A DNA stretch of 64,000 nucleotides from Limnomonas spitsbergensis (lineage: Eukaryota; Chlorophyta; Chlorophyceae; Chlamydomonadales), in contig JAYJMM010000124.1 of assembly GCA_037349105.1 (NCBI GenBank), forward strand, positions 6,556,001 through 6,620,000. Direction: 5' to 3'. Below are positions 49,101-61,012 of the stretch, one piece after another (position 1 is the first letter of the stretch; each line of letters begins with the position of its first letter). The translations under genes were made by a program, and so were the position numbers. A model generated the notes under the pieces. It was not told the origin of the DNA. It made no database searches and saw only the letters and a list, made by a program, of their open reading frames with translations.

Positions 49101-52100
49101 CGGGAGCCGGAACGAGACAGGGCAGGGGAGGAAGGCGGGAGAGGACATGTGTGCAGGCGTGATGACGATGCAGCGGCCCACAGCCAGGCCAGACCAGCAT
49201 ATATCCTATGTGGCTCAAGATTGCGGAAATCAAATTCAATTTTTCAGAATTCGGAATCCCCTGGGCGCTGAAGGGGATGCATGAGACTCGCATCTGCCAA
49301 CCGATTCCGTCACCAGAGATTAAAATCACAGGAACAGCCTGAGCTGATTCCGTCACCAGAGATTAAAATCACAGGAATAGCCTGAGCTGATTCCGTCACC
49401 AGAGATTAAAATCACAGGAATAGCCTGAGCTGATTCCGTCACCAGAGATTAAAATCACAGGAATAGCCTGAGCTGATTCCGTCACCAGAGATTAAAATCA
49501 CAGGAATAGCCTGAGCTGATTCTGTCACCAGAGATTAAAATCACAGGAATAGCCTGAGCTGATTCCGTCACCAGAGATTAAAATCACAGGAATAGCCTGA
49601 GCTGATTCCATCACCAGAGATTAAAATCACAGGAATAGCCTGAGCTGATTCCGTCACCAGAGATTAAAATCACAGGAATAGCCTGAGCTGATTCCGTCAC
49701 CAGAGATTAAAATCACAGGAATAGCCCGAGCTGATTCCGTCACCAGAGATTAAAATCACAGGAATAGCCTGAGCTGATTCCGTCACCAGAGATTAAAATC
49801 ACAGGAATCGCCTGAGCTGATTCCGTCACCAGAGATTAAAATCACAGGAATAGCCTGAGCTGATTCCGTCACCAGAGATTAAAATCACAGGAATAGCCTG
49901 AGCTGATTCCGTCACCAGAGATTAAAATCATAGGAATAGCCTGAGCTGATTCCGTCACCAGAGATTAAAATCACAGGAATAGCCTGAGCTGATTCCGTCA
50001 CCAGAGATTAAAATCACAGGAACAGCCTGAGCTGATTCCGTCACCAGAGATTAAAATCACAGGAATAGCCTGAGCTGATTCCGTCACCAGAGATTAAAAT
50101 CACAGGAATAGCCTGAGCTGATTCTGTCACCAGAGATTAAAATCACAGGAATAGCCTGAGCTGATTCCGTCACCAGAGATTAAAATCACAGGAATAGCCT
50201 GAGCTGATTCTGTCACCAGAGATTAAAATCACAGGAATAGCCTGAGCTGATTCCGTCACCAGAGATTAAAATCACAGGAATAGCCTGAGCTGATTCCGTC
50301 ACCAGAGATTAAAATCACAGGAATCGCCTGAGCTGATTCTGTCACCAGAGATTAAAATCACAGGAATAGCCTGAGCTGATTCCGCCACCAGAGATTAAAA
50401 TCACAGGAATAGCCTGAGCTGATTCCATCACCAGAGATTAAAATCACAGGAATAGCCTGAGCTGATTCCGTCACCAGAGATTAAAATCACAGGAATAGCC
50501 AGAGCTGCTTCTGTCACCAGAGATTAAAATCACAGGAATAGCCTGAGCTGATTCCGTCACCAGAGATTAAAATCACAGGAATAGCCTGAGCTGATTCTGT
50601 CACCAGAGATTAAAATCACAGGAATAGCCTGAGCTGATTCCGTCACCAGAGATTAAAATCACAGGAATAGCCTGAGCTGATTCCGTCACCAGAGATTAAA
50701 TCACAGGAATAGCCCGAGCTGATTCCGTCACCAGAGATTAAAATCACAGGAATAGCCTGAGCTGATTCCGTCACCAGAGATTAAAATCACAGGAATCGCC
50801 TGAGCTGATTCTGTCACCAGAGATTAAAATCACAGGAATAGCCTGAGCTGATTCCGTCACCAGAGATTAAAATCACAGGAATAGCCTGAGCTGATTCCGT
50901 CACCAGAGATTAAAATCACAGGAATAGCCTGAGCTGATTCCGTCACCAGAGATTAAAATCACAGGAATAGCCTGAGCTGATTCCGTCACCAGAGATTAAA
51001 ATCACAGGAATAGCCTGAGCTGATTCCGTCACCAGAGATTAAAATCAAAGGAATAGCCTGAGCTGATTCTGTCACCAGAGATTAAAATCACAGGAACAGC
51101 CTGTGCTGATTCCGTCACCAGAGATTAAAATCACAGGAATAGCCTGAGCTGATTCCGTCACCAGAGATTAAAATCACAGGAATAGCCTGAGCTGATTCTG
51201 TCACCAGAGATTAAAATCACAGGAATAGCCTGAGCTGATTCTGTCACCAGAGATTAAAATCACAGGAATAGCCTGAGCTGATTCCGTCACCAGAGATTAA
51301 AATCACAGGAATAGCCTGAGCTGATTCCGTCACCAGAGATTAAAATCACAGGAATAGCCTGAGCTGATTCCGTCACCAGAGATTAAAATCACAGGAATAG
51401 CCTGAGCTGATTCCGTCACCAGAGATTAAAATCACAGGAATAGCCTGAGCTGATTCCGTCACCAGAGATTAAAATCATAGGAATAGCCTGAGCTGATTCC
51501 GTCACCAGAGATTAAAATCACAGGAATAGCCTGAGCTGATTCCGTCACCAGAGATTAAAATCACAGGAACAGCCTGAGCTGATTCCGTCACCAGAGATTA
51601 AAATCACAGGAATAGCCTGAGCTGATTCCGTCACCAGAGATTAAAATCACAGGATTAGCCTGAGCTGATTCTGTCACCAGAGATTAAAATCACAGGAATA
51701 GCCTGAGCTGATTCCGTCACCAGAGATTAAAATCACAGGAATAGCCTGAGCTGATTCCGCCACCAGAGATTAAAATCACAGGAATAGCCTGAGCTGATTC
51801 CGTCACCAGAGATTAAAATCACAGGAATAGCCTGAGCTGATTCTGTCACCAGAGATTAAAATCACAGGAATAGCCTGAGCTGATTCCGTCACCAGAGATT
51901 AAAATCACAGGAATAGCCTGAGCTGATTCTGTCACCAGAGATTAAAATCACAGGAATAGCCTGAGCTGATTCCGTCACCAGAGATTAAAATCACAGGAAT
52001 AGCCTGAGCTGATTCCGTCACCAGAGATTAAAATCACAGGAATCGCCTGAGCTGATTCTGTCACCAGAGATTAAAATCACAGGAATAGCCTGAGCTGATT

Positions 52101-55100
52101 CCGTCACCAGAGATTAAAATCACAGGAATAGCCTGAGCTGATTCTGTCACCAGAGATTAAAATCACAGGAATCGCCTGAGCTGATTCCGTCACCAGAGAT
52201 TAAAATCACAGGAATAGCCAGAGCTGCTTCTGTCACCAGAGATTAAAATCACAGGAATCGCCTGAGCTGATTCCGTCACCAGAGATTAAAATCACAGGAA
52301 TCGCCTGAGCTGATTCCGTCACCAGAGATTAAAATCACAGGAATAGCCAGAGCTGCTTCTGTCACCAGAGATTAAAATCACAGGAATAGCCTGAGCTGAT
52401 TCCGTCACCAGAGATTAAAATCACAGGAATAGCCTGAGCTGATTCTGTCACCAGAGATTAAAATCACAGGAATAGCCTGAGCTGATTCCGTCACCAGAGA
52501 TTAAAATCACAGGAATAGCCTGAGCTGATTCCGTCACCAGAGATTAAAATCACAGGAATCGCCTGAGCTGATTCTGTCACCAGAGATTAAAATCACAGGA
52601 ATAGCCTGAGCTGATTCCGTCACCAGAGATTAAAATCACAGGAATAGCCTGAGCTGATTCCATCACCAGAGATTAAAATCACAGGAATAGCCTGAGCTGA
52701 TTCCGTCACCAGAGATTAAAATCACAGGAATAGCCAGAGCTGCTTCTGTCACCAGAGATTAAAATCACAGGAATAGCCTGAGCTGATTCCGTCACCAGAG
52801 ATTAAAATCACAGGAATAGCCTGAGCTGATTCTGTCACCAGAGATTAAAATCACAGGAATAGCCTGAGCTGATTCCGTCACCAGAGATTAAAATCACAGG
52901 AATAGCCTGAGCTGATTCCGTCACCAGAGATTAAATCACAGGAATAGCCCGAGCTGATTCCGTCACCAGAGATTAAAATCACAGGAATAGCCTGAGCTGA
53001 TTCCGTCACCAGAGATTAAAATCACAGGAATCGCCTGAGCTGATTCCGTCACCAGAGATTAAAATCACAGGAATAGCCTGAGCTGATTCCGTCACCAGAG
53101 ATTAAAATCACAGGAATAGCCTGAGCTGATTCCGTCACCAGAGATTAAAATCATAGGAATAGCCTGAGCTGATTCCGTCACCAGAGATTAAAATCACAGG
53201 AATAGCCTGAGCTGATTCCGTCACCAGAGATTAAAATCACAGGAACAGCCTGAGCTGATTCCGTCACCAGAGATTAAAATCACAGGAATAGCCTGAGCTG
53301 ATTCCGTCACCAGAGATTAAAATCACAGGAATAGCCTGAGCTGATTCTGTCACCAGAGATTAAAATCACAGGAATAGCCTGAGCTGATTCCGTCACCAGA
53401 GATTAAAATCACAGGAATAGCCTGAGCTGATTCTGTCACCAGAGATTAAAATCACAGGAATAGCCTGAGCTGATTCCGTCACCAGAGATTAAAATCACAG
53501 GAATAGCCTGAGCTGATTCCGTCACCAGAGATTAAAATCACAGGAATCGCCTGAGCTGATTCTGTCACCAGAGATTAAAATCACAGGAATAGCCTGAGCT
53601 GATTCCGTCACCAGAGATTAAAATCACAGGAATAGCCTGAGCTGATTCCATCACCAGAGATTAAAATCACAGGAATAGCCTGAGCTGATTCCGTCACCAG
53701 AGATTAAAATCACAGGAATAGCCAGAGCTGCTTCTGTCACCAGAGATTAAAATCACAGGAATAGCCTGAGCTGATTCCGTCACCAGAGATTAAAATCACA
53801 GGAATAGCCTGAGCTGATTCTGTCACCAGAGATTAAAATCACAGGAATAGCCTGAGCTGATTCCGTCACCAGAGATTAAAATCACAGGAATAGCCTGAGC
53901 TGATTCCGTCACCAGAGATTAAATCACAGGAATAGCCCTGAGCTGATTCCGTCACCAGAGATTAAAATCACAGGAATAGCCTGAGCTGATTCCGTCACCA
54001 GAGATTAAAATCACAGGAATCGCCTGAGCTGATTCTGTCACCAGAGATTAAAATCACAGGAATAGCCTGAGCTGATTCCGTCACCAGAGATTAAAATCAC
54101 AGGAATAGCCTGAGCTGATTCCGTCACCAGAGATTAAAATCACAGGAATAGCCTGAGCTGATTCCGTCACCAGAGATTAAAATCACAGGAATAGCCTGAG
54201 CTGATTCCGTCACCAGAGATTAAAATCACAGGAATAGCCTGAGCTGATTCCGTCACCAGAGATTAAAATCACAGGAATAGCCTGAGCTGATTCTGTCACC
54301 AGAGATTAAAATCACAGGAATAGCCTGAGCTGATTCCGTCACCAGAGATTAAAATCACAGGAATAGCCTGAGCTGATTCCGTCACCAGAGATTAAAATCA
54401 CAGGAATAGCCTGAGCTGATTCTGTCACCAGAGATTAAAATCACAGGAATAGCCTGAGCTGATTCTGTCACCAGAGATTAAAATCACAGGAATAGCCTGA
54501 GCTGATTCCGTCACCAGAGATTAAAATCACAGGAATAGCCTGAGCTGATTCCGTCACCAGAGATTAAAATCACAGGAATAGCCTGAGCTGATTCCGTCAC
54601 CAGAGATTAAAATCACAGGAATAGCCTGAGCTGATTCCGTCACCAGAGATTAAAATCACAGGAATAGCCTGAGCTGATTCCGTCACCAGAGATTAAAATC
54701 ACAGGAATAGCCTGAGCTGATTCCGTCACCAGAGATTAAAATCACAGGAATAGCCTGAGCTGATTCCGTCACCAGAGATTAAAATCACAGGAACTAGCCT
54801 GAGCTGATTCCGTCACCAGAGATTAAAATCACAGGAATAGCCTGAGCTGATTCCGTCACCAGAGATTAAAATCACAGGAATAGCCTGAGCTGATTCCTGT
54901 CACCAGAGATTAAAATCACAGGAATAGCCTGAGCTGATTCCGTCACCAGAGATTAAAATCACAGGAATAGCCTGAGCTGATTCCGTCACCAGAGATTAAA
55001 ATCACAGGAATAGCCTGAGCTGATTCCGTCACCAGAGATTAAAATCACAGGAATAGCCTGAGCTGATTCTGTCACCAGAGATTAAAATCACAGGAATAGC

Positions 55101-58100
55101 CTGAGCTGATTCCGTCACCAGAGATTAAAATCACAGGAATAGCCTGAGCTGATTCTGTCACCAGAGATTAAAATCACAGGAATAGCCTGAGCTGATTCCG
55201 TCACCAGAGATTAAAATCACAGGAATAGCCTGAGCTGATTCCGTCACCAGAGATTAAAATCACAGGAATAGCCTGAGCTGATTCTGTCACCAGAGATTAA
55301 AATCACAGGAATAGCCTGAGCTGATTCCGTCACCAGAGATTAAAATCACAGGAATAGCCTGAGCTGATTCCATCACCAGAGATTAAAATCACAGGAATAG
55401 CCTGAGCTGATTCCGTCACCAGAGATTAAAATCACAGGAATAGCCAGAGCTGCTTCTGTCACCAGAGATTAAAATCACAGGAATAGCCTGAGCTGATTCC
55501 GTCACCAGAGATTAAAATCACAGGAATAGCCTGAGCTGATTCTGTCACCAGAGATTAAAATCACAGGAATAGCCTGAGCTGATTCCGTCACCAGAGATTA
55601 AAATCACAGGAATAGCCTGAGCTGATTCCGTCACCAGAGATTAAATCACAGGAATCGCCTGAGCTGATTCCGTCACCAGAGATTAAAATCACAGGAATAG
55701 CCTGAGCTGATTCCGTCACCAGAGATTAAAATCACAGGAATCGCCTGAGCTGATTCCGTCACCAGAGATTAAAATCACAGGAATAGCCTGAGCTGATTCC
55801 GTCACCAGAGATTAAAATCACAGGAATAGCCTGAGCTGATTCCGTCACCAGAGATTAAAATCACAGGAATAGCCTGAGCTGATTCCGTCACCAGAGATTA
55901 AAATCACAGGAATAGCCTGAGCTGATTCTGTCACCAGAGATTAAAATCACAGGAATAGCCTGAGCTGATTCCGTCACCAGAGATTAAAATCACAGGAATC
56001 GCCTGAGCTGATTCCGTCACCAGAGATTAAAATCACAGGAATAGCCTGAGCTGATTCCGCCACCAGAGATTAAAATCACAGGAATAGCCTGAGCTGATTC
56101 CGTCACCAGAGATTAAAATCACAGGAATCGCCTGAGCTGATTCCGTCACCAGAGATTAAAATCACAGAAATCGCCTGAGCTGATTCCGTCACCAGAGATT
56201 AAAATCACAGGAATAGCCTGAGCTGATTCCGCCACCAGAGATTAAAATCACAGGAATAGCCTGAGCTGATTCCGTCACCAGAGATTAAAATCACAGGAAT
56301 AGCCTGAGCTGATTCCGTCACCAGAGATTAAAATCACAGGAATAGCCTGAGCTGATTCCGTCACCAGAGATTAAAATCACAGGAATAGCCTGAGCTGATT
56401 CCGTCACCAGAGATTAAAATCACAGGAATCGCCTGAGCTGATTCTGTCACCAGAGATTAAAATCACAGGAATAGCCTGAGCTGATTCCGTCACCAGAGAT
56501 TAAAATCACAGGAATAGCCTGAGCTGATTCCATCACCAGAGATTAAAATCACAGGAATAGCCTGAGCTGATTCCGTCACCAGAGATTAAAATCACAGGAA
56601 TAGCCAGAGCTGCTTCTGTCACCAGAGATTAAAATCACAGGAATAGCCTGAGCTGATTCCGTCACCAGAGATTAAAATCACAGGAATAGCCTGAGCTGAT
56701 TCTGTCACCAGAGATTAAAATCACAGGAATAGCCTGAGCTGATTCCGTCACCAGAGATTAAAATCACAGGAATAGCCTGAGCTGATTCCGTCACCAGAGA
56801 TTAAATCACAGGAATAGCCCGAGCTGATTCCGTCACCAGAGATTAAAATCACAGGAATAGCCTGAGCTGATTCCGTCACCAGAGATTAAAATCACAGGAA
56901 TCGCCTGAGCTGATTCTGTCACCAGAGATTAAAATCACAGGAATAGCCTGAGCTGATTCCGTCACCAGAGATTAAAATCACAGGAATAGCCTGAGCTGAT
57001 TCCGTCACCAGAGATTAAAATCACAGGAATAGCCTGAGCTGATTCCGTCACCAGAGATTAAAATCACAGGAATAGCCTGAGCTGATTCTGTCACCAGAGA
57101 TTAAAATCACAGGAATAGCCTGAGCTGATTCCGTCACCAGAGATTAAAATCACAGGAATAGCCTGAGCTGATTCCGTCACCAGAGATTAAAATCACAGGA
57201 ATCGCCTGAGCTGATTCCGTCACCAGAGATTAAAATCACAGGAATAGCCTGAGCTGATTCCGCCACCAGAGATTAAAATCACAGGAATAGCCTGAGCTGA
57301 TTCCGTCACCAGAGATTAAAATCACAGGAATAGCCTGAGCTGATTCCGTCACCAGAGATTAAAATCACAGGAATCGCCTGAGCTGATTCCGTCACCAGAG
57401 ATTAAAATCACAGGAATAGCCTGAGCTGATTCCGCCACCAGAGATTAAAATCACAGGAATAGCCTGAGCTGATTCCGTCACCAGAGATTAAAATCACAGG
57501 AATAGCCTGAGCTGATTCCGTCACCAGAGATTAAAATCACAGGAATAGCCTGAGCTGATTCCGTCACCAGAGATTAAAATCACAGGAATAGCCTGAGCTG
57601 ATTCCGTCACCAGAGATTAAAATCACAGGAATAGCCTGAGCTGATTCCGTCACCAGAGATTAAAATCACAGGAATAGCCTGAGCTGATTCCGTCACCAGA
57701 GATTAAAATCACAGGAATAGCCTGAGCTGATTCTGTCACCAGAGATTAAAATCACAGGAATAGCCTGAGCTGATTCCGTCACCAGAGATTAAAATCACAG
57801 GAATAGCCTGAGCTGATTCTGTCACCAGAGATTAAAATCACAGGAATAGCCTGAGCTGATTCCGTCACCAGAGATTAAAATCACAGGAATCGCCTGAGCT
57901 GATTCCGTCACCAGAGATTAAAATCACAGGAATCGCCTGAGCTGATTCCGTCACCAGAGATTAAAATCACAGGAATAGCCTGAGCTGATTCCGTCACCAG
58001 AGATTAAAATCACAGGAATAGCCTGAGCTGATTCCGTCACCAGAGATTAAAATCACAGGAATAGCCTGAGCTGATTCCGTCACCAGAGATTAAAATCACA

Positions 58101-60322
58101 GGAATCGCCTGAGCTGATTCCGTCACCAGAGATTAAAATCACAGGAATAGCCTGAGCTGATTCCGTCACCAGAGATTAAAATCACAGGAATAGCCTGAGC
58201 TGATTCTGTCACCAGAGATTAAAATCACAGGAATAGCCTGAGCTGATTCCGTCACCAGAGATTAAAATCACAGGAATAGCCTGAGCTCTACTCACAACAG
58301 TCCCCGTCAGGTATAAATCCCCCTGGGCTGCACATCCCCCCCCCTCACCGTCAGCAGCAGCCATGCGGTGCAAGGTGAAGAGCATCAATAGTCAGGCCTC
58401 AGTAGGGTTAAGGGTTAAGGGTTGAGATTTAGGTTTAAAATACTACCCTGGGCTGCGCTCCCCTCCCTTACCGGCAGCAGCAGCTCGGCATCGAAGCCAG
58501 TGTCCTCGATCGCCTCCTTGATGACATCCAGGGGCGCCAGCTCAGGCTGATACACCGCCTGCAGGGGCGACACGCACAAGGCGTCACCAACAGGGCATTC
58601 CGGCTTCAGGGGAGTGTGGGCTCGGCCACGGAAATCAGGGGAACTGATTGACGGGTCGAACAAATGTAGCATGAAAGAAAACTCAAATCACAGGCCAGGC
58701 GTGATACAGCTGTGCAGGAGAAGAAGCCGCATACGGCACAGCAGCGCGCCCTGCCTAGCTCAGCTTGGGGCTTCATGTGCTGCCTGTGCCTGCGTGCACT
58801 TTTGAGCCTGAGTCGGCTTCAAGTGTCCATCTGTGCACTTGCTGCATCCACACCTTGAGGCTCTGATCCAGCAGGTTGACCGATACACTGGACACCCCCG
58901 GCAGCTTGGACAGCTGGCCCTCCAGAGATGAGACACAGGAGGCGCAGGTCATGCCCCCCACGCGGAAGTTAGCTGTGTGCAGCTCTCTCGATGCAGGCTT
59001 GTCCTGGAGCCATGGAAAGGAGGCCAGAACATTGTTGATGACAGGCGTAGGATTGGACATCCAATTCCATTATAAATCCTTCGTTACAACACATAAGATG
59101 AGTGTAATCATACATGATAGGATAAGATATGCATCCTTCATGCACAGGCGTATTGCGGGTGAAGTCCCTGGGTGCAGGTGCTGCTTCTGGACATGAAACT
59201 GGGGTGCTTGGATGAAGCATAGAGGCTTACAGCCTCTAGCTGAAGGTGAACAGATGCATGGGTGGGATTAAGATCAAGGCGCCCCCCGGGAATAAGTTCG
59301 ACGCCACCCTGTGCAGCTCTCAATCTACACAAAGGCTACATGCCTTTGCATCAGCATTTCCGCACCGCATGAAAGCATCCTAGCAATGGTGACCAACCTG
59401 CTCAATTTTCCATCCAAGCTGGGTCAGGATCTTTGATATGGAAGCCTTGATTCCCTGCGCAAGCAGCAAGCCATCCATTGGGTGCCTTTTCATCCCCGCA
59501 GATGAATGCACATGTTTTTAAACCAGTACAAGACAATCGGCAGCATTGGCCATGGCAGATTTTACGACGTGCGCCTGAAAAATACCGTTTGTGAGCAGCA
59601 GGACCCAGCCAAAACCGCAGCCGCAAGCCTGGCCTTGCCTGCGAGTCAGTTGGGGAGGCAAGCACCTCCACTCTGCTGTTGGCGTGGTCCACCTTCACGC
59701 CCGATACACCAAGCTCTGGGTACGAAAGAAGGAGGGTCCTGGCCAGCAACTGCTGATCAGCTGCCCCGCTGCTTTGGTGGCGTTGTGGGGGACAGCAGGA
59801 GGCTGGAGCTGGGGCCCCGGCATTCACCGTGGGGGCTGCATCTCGGCTGGCATTCAGTGCAAATGCATAGGTCGGGTTCCAGGGAACCATGGTGGAAGAC
59901 ACCTGAGGAATTCGCATGGCATGTAATGCGATAGGTGAGAGTGGGTGCCATGCTGTCCATGGTTGTTGACACCTGTGGTTGCTGCATGGCAAGTGATGCG
60001 GCAGGTGAGTGCCATGCAAGCCATGGTCGGTTTCACTGCAGCAGCGGTTGAGGAGCTACATAAAGGGTAGTAGGTAGGGGCATGGAAGATTGCCTACATA
60101 GCTCACCTCACGGGCAAGGCCAGATGCATTGCAAGTGCAGTTCTTACACCCGCAGTGGCAAATCGACACCATGCCCTGGCTGTCGGTATTTTGAGGCATA
60201 TAGGAGGCTGGAGTCCTGAAAGTGATCCGCGAACACCCGCCCCCACAACTGGAGGTACCGCAGCAGCATCCGCTGTTGCAACCAACGGCGCCAGAGGCGC
60301 CAACGGTCGACGCGGCATCCAT
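40176..60322 (-). CDS. P1B-1 copper(I)-transporting ATPase with Cys-rich N terminus
   Basis: Exports Cu+ across a membrane at the cost of ATP. Twenty exons (minus): 60322-60107, 59902-59639, 59454-59398, 59003-58854, 58558-58472, 48979-48824, 48317-48246, 47800-47667, 47316-47112, 46855-46774, 46496-46389, 45885-45745, 45101-44956, 44517-44404, 43869-43698, 43276-42672, 42048-41834, 41388-41066, 40785-40646, 40343-40176. All phases agree; ~1184 aa. A Cys-rich head (1-72), one HMA-like domain without CxxC (~130-179) and two HMA domains with GMTCASC (~180-258 and 259-334) precede eight membrane segments. Then come [18 protein letters not shown] (~674), DKTGTLT (Asp ~718), [14 protein letters not shown] and [12 protein letters not shown] in TM7 and MALSS in TM8 mark P1B-1. 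Introns 59638-59455 and 45744-45102 are GC-AG. There are Lys-rich (~GKKKKGKG) and ~45-aa (before VVAMVGDG) insertions. It is probably a RAN1/CCC2-like secretory-pathway pump; location is inferred. Confidence 0.95.
41588..41793. repeat. 19-bp tandem repeat, ~10 copies
   Basis: Copies of CAGTGTTTTGGGTTCCGTT, the first few with CCAG in place of CCG, in the Cu-ATPase intron between exons 42048-41834 and 41388-41066. It ends about 40 bp from the 5' splice site. Confidence 0.95.
42279..42376 (+). repeat. Interspersed element (family A), copy 2
   Basis: Same block order as 15446-15552: TACGCCCTACTGGGGCGTGA, GCAGCTTGGGGCC, GCCGCATCCGCGCCGTAACC and GACTGTTGTT. It is in the Cu-ATPase intron between exons 43276-42672 and 42048-41834, antisense to the gene. 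Confidence 0.5.
44838..44940. repeat. 17-bp tandem repeat, ~6 copies
   Basis: Copies of GGAGCCTGCAACACCTA and its CCTTG variant in the intron between the actuator-domain exon (45101-44956) and the TM5 exon (44517-44404). It ends within 20 bp of the 5' splice site. Confidence 0.9.
47925..47980 (+). repeat. Interspersed element (family A), partial copy
   Basis: AAATACGCCCCGCAAGGGCG followed by TGAGGTTGAAGGAAA and GTGCGGCATGGGCC matches the 5' half of the family A element. It is intronic in the Cu-ATPase. A similar fragment is at 62303-62350 (CACCGCAAGCGCATGAGGGCG and AGTGCGGCATGG). Confidence 0.4.
48705..48788 (-). other. Duplicated HMA exon fragment, possible cassette exon
   Basis: This intronic segment repeats the 3' part of the neighbouring HMA exon (48979-48824), with roughly 80 percent identity by eye over ~65 bp. 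On the minus strand it is bounded by TTCTTAG at the 5' side and a good donor (AGG-GTAAGC) at the 3' side. It is 84 bp, open and phase 0 at both ends. It would encode 28 residues including [16 protein letters not shown], parallel to [15 protein letters not shown] in the real exon, but without the GMTCASC metal site. It may be a decaying duplicate or an alternative exon. Confidence 0.5.
49303..58288. repeat. 43-bp minisatellite, ~209 tandem copies, inside a Cu-ATPase intron
   Basis: Head-to-tail 43-bp unit containing GATTCCGTCACCAGAG, ATTAAAATCACAGGAA and TAGCCTGAGCT. It fills most of the 9492-bp intron 58471-48980, between the two exons that separate HMA domains 2 and 3. Frequent variants are CCG/CTG/CCA before TCACC, TAGCC/TCGCC, a 42-bp form with TTAAATCAC, and CCAGAGCTGCTTCTGTC. 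The last two recur as a linked pair about 195-201 bp apart at 50502, 52733, 53719, 55442 and 56602, showing higher-order duplications. There are stops in all frames. The copy number is length divided by 43. Confidence 0.97.
58402..58436. repeat. Short telomere-like tract
   Basis: About five degenerate 7-bp units of the AGGGTTA type (AGGGTTAAGGGTTAAGGGTT, then GAGATTTAGG), 115 bp from the end of the 43-bp array, in the same intron. It resembles plant/green-algal telomere repeats (TTTAGGG) but is too short to call with confidence. Confidence 0.35.
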
Positions 60323-61012
60323 GTAGAAATAAGTGTTCAAGCTCTGCACGGTATCACAACATGTAGTCGGGCCGATGCACCCTGAAGCTCTGCTTGTGGC
60401 ATCCAAAAATGGGATAGGGTTTCCAGAACCAGGGTTTTGCGAAAGGCAAAATCGGCAAGACCCCCAACGCCGGGAAGCAGCAGATTTGAATGTAAAATCG
60501 TCTGTGACAAACGGGATTATTGTAAGCAGCTGAAACTGTCCGCAAGGTGGGCTGCGGCCGTGAGTTGGACAAAAATTACCATAGATCCACACCACGGCCG
60601 CGAATGATCCTGCTGCCGTACACAAATAATCCTTAATTACAGCGCCCCTAGCCAATGGTCTACTGGGCTCCGTTGCCGGTCACTCCAGTATAGGAAATGA
60701 CGTTGGCCGACCCAGGAATGGCGTTGGTCGACCCAGGAATAACGTTGTCTTTGCACGTTTTATGTGATGGCACTACGGCACTTCCCAAGACTGCCTTTAT
60801 TTTCAATTGACAAGGCACCACACCACCTTCATGGCATTGCATGTAATAGAAACGCATGAGTTGCGTGCCCACCCATTTCTCAGATGTTGCATCTGTACAT
60901 ACCTCTCTGGTACGGACGTACAAGGTCCCGTACAATCCTCCAGAATCGTTTTGCCGAGGGGACTCCAAAAATTGCCTATCATCTCCTGGAAAGACTGCCC
61001 ATATCCGTCTCA
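60323..61012. promoter_or_regulatory. Divergent promoter, Cu-ATPase (-) / CDPK (+), with GTAC cluster
   Basis: 690 bp between the two start codons. Four GTAC cores lie within 39 bp (60895, 60910, 60918, 60930), 80-118 bp upstream of the CDPK start and about 575-610 bp from the Cu-ATPase start; another is at 60618. GTAC is the core of copper-response elements bound by the SBP-domain factor CRR1 in Chlamydomonas. Copper control is inferred. An open frame continues upstream of the Cu-ATPase start, so the 5' end of that gene could lie further into this region. Confidence 0.5.

Noticed and set aside
49303..58288. CRISPR-like or satellite-centromere interpretation of the 43-bp array.
   Set aside because: Units are directly adjacent with no spacers, and the array lies inside an intron of an expressed-looking gene. 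It is a minisatellite.
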